Shown here in pieces: positions 59,286 to 64,000 of a DNA stretch of 64,000 nt (position 1 is the first letter of the stretch; each line of letters begins with the position of its first letter). The position numbers were made by a program, and so were the translations under genes. The DNA comes from Bryum argenteum. Taxonomy: Eukaryota > Streptophyta > Bryopsida > Bryales > Bryaceae. The notes beneath the pieces were generated by a model, which was not told the DNA's origin, did not search any database, and was given only the letters and a program-made list of their open reading frames with translations. The stretch lies in contig CM073325.1 in NCBI GenBank assembly GCA_037043015.1, positions 13,061,001-13,125,000 on the forward strand, read 5' to 3'.

Positions 59286-62200
59286 AAAAGCTGGCGCGCG
59301 ATGCACTGCTGTTCTCGCCACGGTCCTCCCGACCTTTGGCAAGGTTTCCGAGTGATGCCGCAGCTGCGCGAACGGAGAAAGACAAAGGCGTTCCCATTCA
59401 AGTCCTGCTCCGTTGCAGGTACTTCTGAATCATCAATCGTTTTGATATTATTTCTTAAATTTTGGTAGTAATTGGCTTCAAAGACGCGTTTTGCTGAATT
59501 CCTGACGTGAATTAACTGCAGGCCCCTCAGCGAAGATGAAAAACGAACCAAAGCGCCTCAAGTTATCTCTTGCAATGAGCCTCGTCGGGAGGTCACGGTG
59601 CTTCAGAACATCGCTCGCAATCAAATTGACAGAACGATCACTTTTGATAAGGTCCGTTTACGAACTGTTTCCTTGATTCTTCACGAATGACGGTGAATGG
59701 TATAAAATTCGGAGCAACTTTTTGCAGCTTTATCCCTGGGAATTGAATTTGCTGCGATGTAGAGTCTTATTCCATCTCACCTGCTGTAATTAAGTGTTTC
59801 AACCTTGCCTCCACAACAAGCATTTTTGCGTAGGAGAGCTAAAGTTTGTCTAAATAATTTGAAACCTTACGATGGAGAGGTCACTTGGTTGAGTAGCTAG
59901 ATCATGGTTATTCTCCACTCGCGTATCCCAATCTTGTAGTTGACGCTGTCAACGTATATTCGTGGTGCGAACGAGGTAGGTTTTGCTGCCTGTGGACCAA
60001 ATTTGTGCACAAGCTTGCCTTTCCAAGACTCTTGTCAGGTCACATCTCGAATCTGGTAATTATTCCTTTCATTTTGTTCCTTTCAGGTCTTTGGGCCGCA
60101 GTCGAGGCAAGTAGACGTCTACGATCAAGCTATCGTTCCAATTGTGAACGAAGTTTTGGAGGGCTACAATTGCACCATTTTCGCGTACGGCCAGACTGGG
60201 ACCGGAAAAACGTACACCATGGAAGGTCCAATTCGAAAGTTGAAGACCGGAGAATTTGCAGCCGAAGCCGGTGTTATTCCTCGTGCCATTCATCAGATTT
60301 TTGCGGCGCTCGAAAATCAAGAGTACAGTGTGAAAGTGACGTACCTGGAGCTCTTTAATGAAGAGCTGACGGACTTGTTGGCACCTGAGGAATACTCGAA
60401 AGTTGTAATTGATGAGAAAGTTAAGAAGCCACTGGCTCTGATGGAGGATGGCAAGAGCGGGGTTCTGGTTAGGGGTCTAGAGGAGGAGATCGTGGCAAGC
60501 GCCGACGAGATTTACAAGCTGCTCGAAAGGGGTTCGGCTAAGCGGCACACTGCGGATACATTGTTGAACAAACAGTCCAGGTACACGTTCGTGCTACACA
60601 TCACTTGAGCTGAACTTCGTTTTCTGGTCGGGCGGACTTTCACTGGAGAATTTGCTGCTAGCTTGTCTGGGGTATCGAGTCTTCTCGGGATATAGTCTTC
60701 TGGTTCCTTGCATTCGGTGGAAGTGGTTTCAAGCCTGTAGGAGCTGGACTCGCCTGTGGTTAATTCTTTGCTTGGGTTTGCAGCCGGTCTCACACCATAT
60801 TTTCGATCACTATCCACGTGAAGGAAACCACTCCGGAGGGCGAAGAGCTGATGAAGTGTGGGAAGTTGAATCTGGTGGATTTGGCAGGATCCGAGAACAT
60901 ATCTCGGTCCGGTGTGAAAGACGTAAGTTATACAGGAAGTTGAATTTTTTAGGTTGTAATGGAGATTAATGGACAAGTGACCGATGAGTGAGAAATTTTT
61001 GTTTTACAGAATCGGGCGCGAGAAGCTGGAGAGATCAATAAAAGCCTCCTTACTCTTGGACGCGTCATTTATGCTCTAGTCGAGCACTCAGGTCACGTAC
61101 CTTATAGGTAAAGCATACTTTGACGCTGAGTTATCCGTACAATTAAAAGGATTAGTCTATGCCGTCACGAGTGGGATGTTCTCTTTGTCGACTGAGCGAC
61201 GATCCCTTGCTTTTTCGAATGTACGATTCAGGGATAGTAAGCTGACGAGACTGCTGAGGGACTCTTTAGGAGGAAAGACGAAGACGTGCATCATCGCCAC
61301 AGTGTCGCCGTCTTTGTTGTGCCTGGATGAGACTATGAGCACGTTAGATTACGCACATCGCGCGAAGATGATTAAAAACAAGCCAGAGGTGCGTTTACTC
61401 ACGATGATAACACGCATGATGTGCGCGTCCTTGTTCTTGTCCTTGAATATAAAAGATTGATTGACTTGGTAGTGTGGTGCTTGCAGGTGAACCAAAAGAC
61501 GAGGAAATCCACCTTCATCAAGGATCTGTACGCGGAGATTGAGAAACTGAAAGCAGGTATCGATCTGTTCCTGTGACCTTATGATAGCCTTGGGGATGAC
61601 AGTGCAGAAAACGGAGGAGCAGCATGTTCGGAGGCGCGTGCATTTTGGCTGACATGTTGAAATGTCTTTGTGCTACAGAGGTGTATTCTACTCGTGAAAG
61701 AAATGGTATCTATATTCCACGTGAGCGTTACTTTGAGGAGGAAGCCGAGAAGAAGGTCAGTAAGCTACCATTCACTCCCAATAAGAACGAGCTCTGGCTT
61801 GTGCATGTTTGTTAATAATCATCAACCGTCCAAGCTTCTCTGATGTGCTTCGCTGAGGGTTGTTGTTTGTTTTGACTGGGTCGCAGGCTATGGTGGACAA
61901 GATAGAACGCTTGGAATCCGATGTGGAGACGAGAGATAAGGTATGGTAGATGGCATTCAATGTGTGCCTTATGTAGTGGCTCTGGACATCGCGTTCTGAG
62001 TCTCTGACGGGTATAACGTGTTGTCGGTGTAGGAAATTGAGGACTTGCGAAGGCTAAATGAAACTCAACGACAACAGTACTCAGAACTTCTTGCGAAGCT
62101 GAATCATACACAGGTGAGACTCTCGATGCGAGGTATTTCTGCCCTTTGTGAGATCTTCCTCGAAGGTAAATATTGAAGGTTTGGTATGCCTTGGGTCTGC

Positions 62201-63933
62201 AGAAAACACTGGAGGACACGCAAGACAACCTTTGTGAAACAACGGAGAACCTTAAGCAGGCCAATTTTGCCGTGCGGGAGCGAGATTTCGTAATAGCGAA
62301 TCAGAGAGAAGCAGGTCAGTCCTTAGCCAACGTCACGCTACAACGCTTGTGTGCGGAAAAGTGTGGACTGGCTACGTGAGAGGGGTCGTTCTAATGCCTT
62401 GTTTGTGATGCGCACAGAGAAGTCCCTTGTTGGACGAGCAGAAGAGCTGAGAAAGGAACTGGATGCAACTGTTCAGGATGTGGCAGGGTTATTTGCTAAG
62501 ATCGGTAATGCCTCCTGCCTGCCTTTCGAAATCATGAGAGGCATGACGACCTTTGTGAATTGTGGAACATAAGAAGCAATGGCGAGCAGTGCTTTGGACC
62601 TGAGGGATTTGGAGTTCCTGGCGTTTGTTTTAATCGTACCCATTACCGTAACGGTTATGCATTTATTTCAATGTTGTGCGTTGTCCTTGAGCAGAGCGGA
62701 AGGAGGAGCTTGAGATCAAGAACCAGAAACTGGTAGACGCTTTTCAAAGTGGACTTACAGAACATATGGAGCAACTCCGTGCTCTGGTGGTAGGAGGGGT
62801 AGGTGACCAGCGGAAGCAACTGCAGACTCTAGAAGAGCAACTCCAGGCCTTCCTGAAGTTGAAGGACGAGGTACTTTTTTGGGGGCACCTGCTTCTTGAA
62901 CATGGCGTCTTAGAGCGGCCTGGAAATGCTCATAATCTGTTCATTCTATGTACTTTATGCAGGCTGCTGGGGAGTTGAAGAAGAAGCTACAAGTTCTGAA
63001 AGAGCTGTATTTGGCTCAATTTCAGTCTTTTAACACGGCAGTGCATGCACATGAGGCCGTGTCCACGTCCACGTTTAAGACGCTGGAGTCAACTGTTACA
63101 GAACACCCCGGAGCTGTTGAAAACGTATGCATCATTCATTGTTGATTATTAAGTGCTTGAGGCGGGGTAGTCGCAATATCGGATGTGTTGATGGTTGATA
63201 ATTCTTCAATTCGGCTTACATTATGGAGATGAGCTAGAAGTCCATCTAATGCTATCAGTTTCTGATTTAAACAGTTATTGAAGAGCGCCGTAGCAGATGC
63301 ACAGAGTGTACTTCACGAGCTAGAAGCAAATCTTTCTACTCAGGGTCAAGAAGTGGCCGCATTCGCTTATCAACAGCGTGAGGTAAGTGGCCTCCCCTGC
63401 TGAGCTCCAGCACTTTACATTAACGGCAACAGTGGGCATTGCAACAATAATTTAAATTTTGTATGGTATCTCTCAGGCGGCCCGAAGAAGCCTAGAAGCA
63501 GCACGGAGTATTGCGCAAGTTGTGATGACTTCTTTATCCACCATGGAGAGCGATGCCGCGAACTTCCGGGAACATGTCAATGCAAGCGGCAAAAAGAACG
63601 ATCAAGGATTATTGGAACTTGCCGAGGCTTATGAGGTTGGTATTCCTATTTTCTCCCAGGTTTCTGGAGACTGCTTCGCATCAGCAACTGAACAGGCATT
63701 TGCATGATTGATACCCAGCCATATATGTCATTTTCATCCCGTGTATCAGGAAAGGCCTTTGTGGCCTACCACGACTGTGGCCTCCTGTATTCTTGGAAAC
63801 TCTTTTAAAGGTTCACGCGCTTGAGCTGAAGTGAATACATTGTGCACAGGTTCATGCAAAGAAAGAGCACGCTCAGCTTCTGGAGAACATCACAGCAATG
63901 TTGAAAACGTCATTAGCTAATCGGACAAACCTT
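59286..63933 (+). CDS. Kinesin-5 (BimC/Eg5, plant KRP125 type), partial at both ends; 17 exons seen
   Basis: Homotetrameric plus-end motor that slides antiparallel spindle microtubules. Exons: about 59286-59418, 59522-59651, 60087-60580, 60784-60922, 61010-61107, 61232-61388, 61487-61556, 61679-61755, 61887-61940, 62033-62113, 62203-62314, 62418-62504, 62695-62870, 62963-63124, 63275-63382, 63477-63635 and 63850-63933. Phases agree throughout, and it continues past the window. Motor motifs: [18 protein letters not shown]-loop GQTGTGKT (60189-60212), SSRSH switch I spanning the 60580/60784 junction, DLAGSE switch II and [20 protein letters not shown]. The neck region and a long Glu/Lys/Gln-rich coiled coil follow. 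In the first seen exon the frame runs back to a TGA with no ATG, so an upstream exon must supply the start. Confidence 0.94.
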
Positions 63934-64000
63934 GTAAGTAAACTTTTCTACCATACTGACTACTTCTTGGTTGGAATGGCGGGCTGAGCACTCTTACGTG

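Noticed and set aside
59301-59420. ATG at 59301 as the kinesin start
   Set aside because: It is in a different frame from the motor domain exon.

Overview
This is a nuclear segment of a land plant. Genes have GT-AG introns of roughly 80-400 bases, and the protein families are plant ones: a DUF3754 protein, a dual-start CCA-adding enzyme, a plant-type kinesin-5 and an MFS_5 molybdate-transporter relative. Telo-box motifs (AAACCCTAA) lie upstream of a translation-related gene. A nuclear copy of mitochondrial cox1 carries a group II intron end at a site I associate, from memory, with mosses. A moss or other non-seed plant is my best guess; the species is not identifiable by eye.

Left gene island (1-17.9 kb), four genes: a DUF3754 membrane protein (+, 822-3818); a His-rich multi-pass membrane protein (-, 8922-6949); succinyl-CoA ligase alpha subunit (-, 12781-11689); and a 15-exon tRNA nucleotidyltransferase (+, 14151-17929) whose exons all join in phase to 568 residues. 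Two MITE-like elements (4684-4984 and 6087-6307) and several minisatellites lie between them.

Central repeat-dominated region (about 18-47.7 kb), with no intact host gene recognised. Its largest unit is an old, broken Ty1/copia element on the minus strand, 23724-34374. It has 264-base LTRs, a matching 5-base target duplication, RT and RNase H remnants at one end, and about 8 kb of unrelated cargo: a G-rich satellite, a 175-base direct repeat and exon-like relics on the opposite strand. TTAA-flanked terminal-inverted-repeat elements lie at 22863-23301 and 44225-45125; the second is an almost perfect 335-base-arm hairpin. Other pieces are an RPA-like relic, other decayed coding pieces and many degenerate tandem repeats.

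Right gene island (48-64 kb): an 11-exon MFS_5 transporter (48110/48137-51397) and the N-terminal two thirds of a kinesin-5 (from about 59286, running off the window). Between them lie a NUMT with a mitochondrial cox1 fragment plus group II intron domain V (52.2-53.0 kb), and a third TTAA element (57584-57953) nested in another inverted-repeat element (57503-58184).

The genes are independent housekeeping loci (TCA cycle, tRNA maturation, anion transport, mitotic spindle) with no sign of operon-like coordination. The most unusual content is the TTAA-bounded TIR elements, the cargo-carrying copia element, the cox1 NUMT and the His-rich membrane protein with a minisatellite-filled intron.
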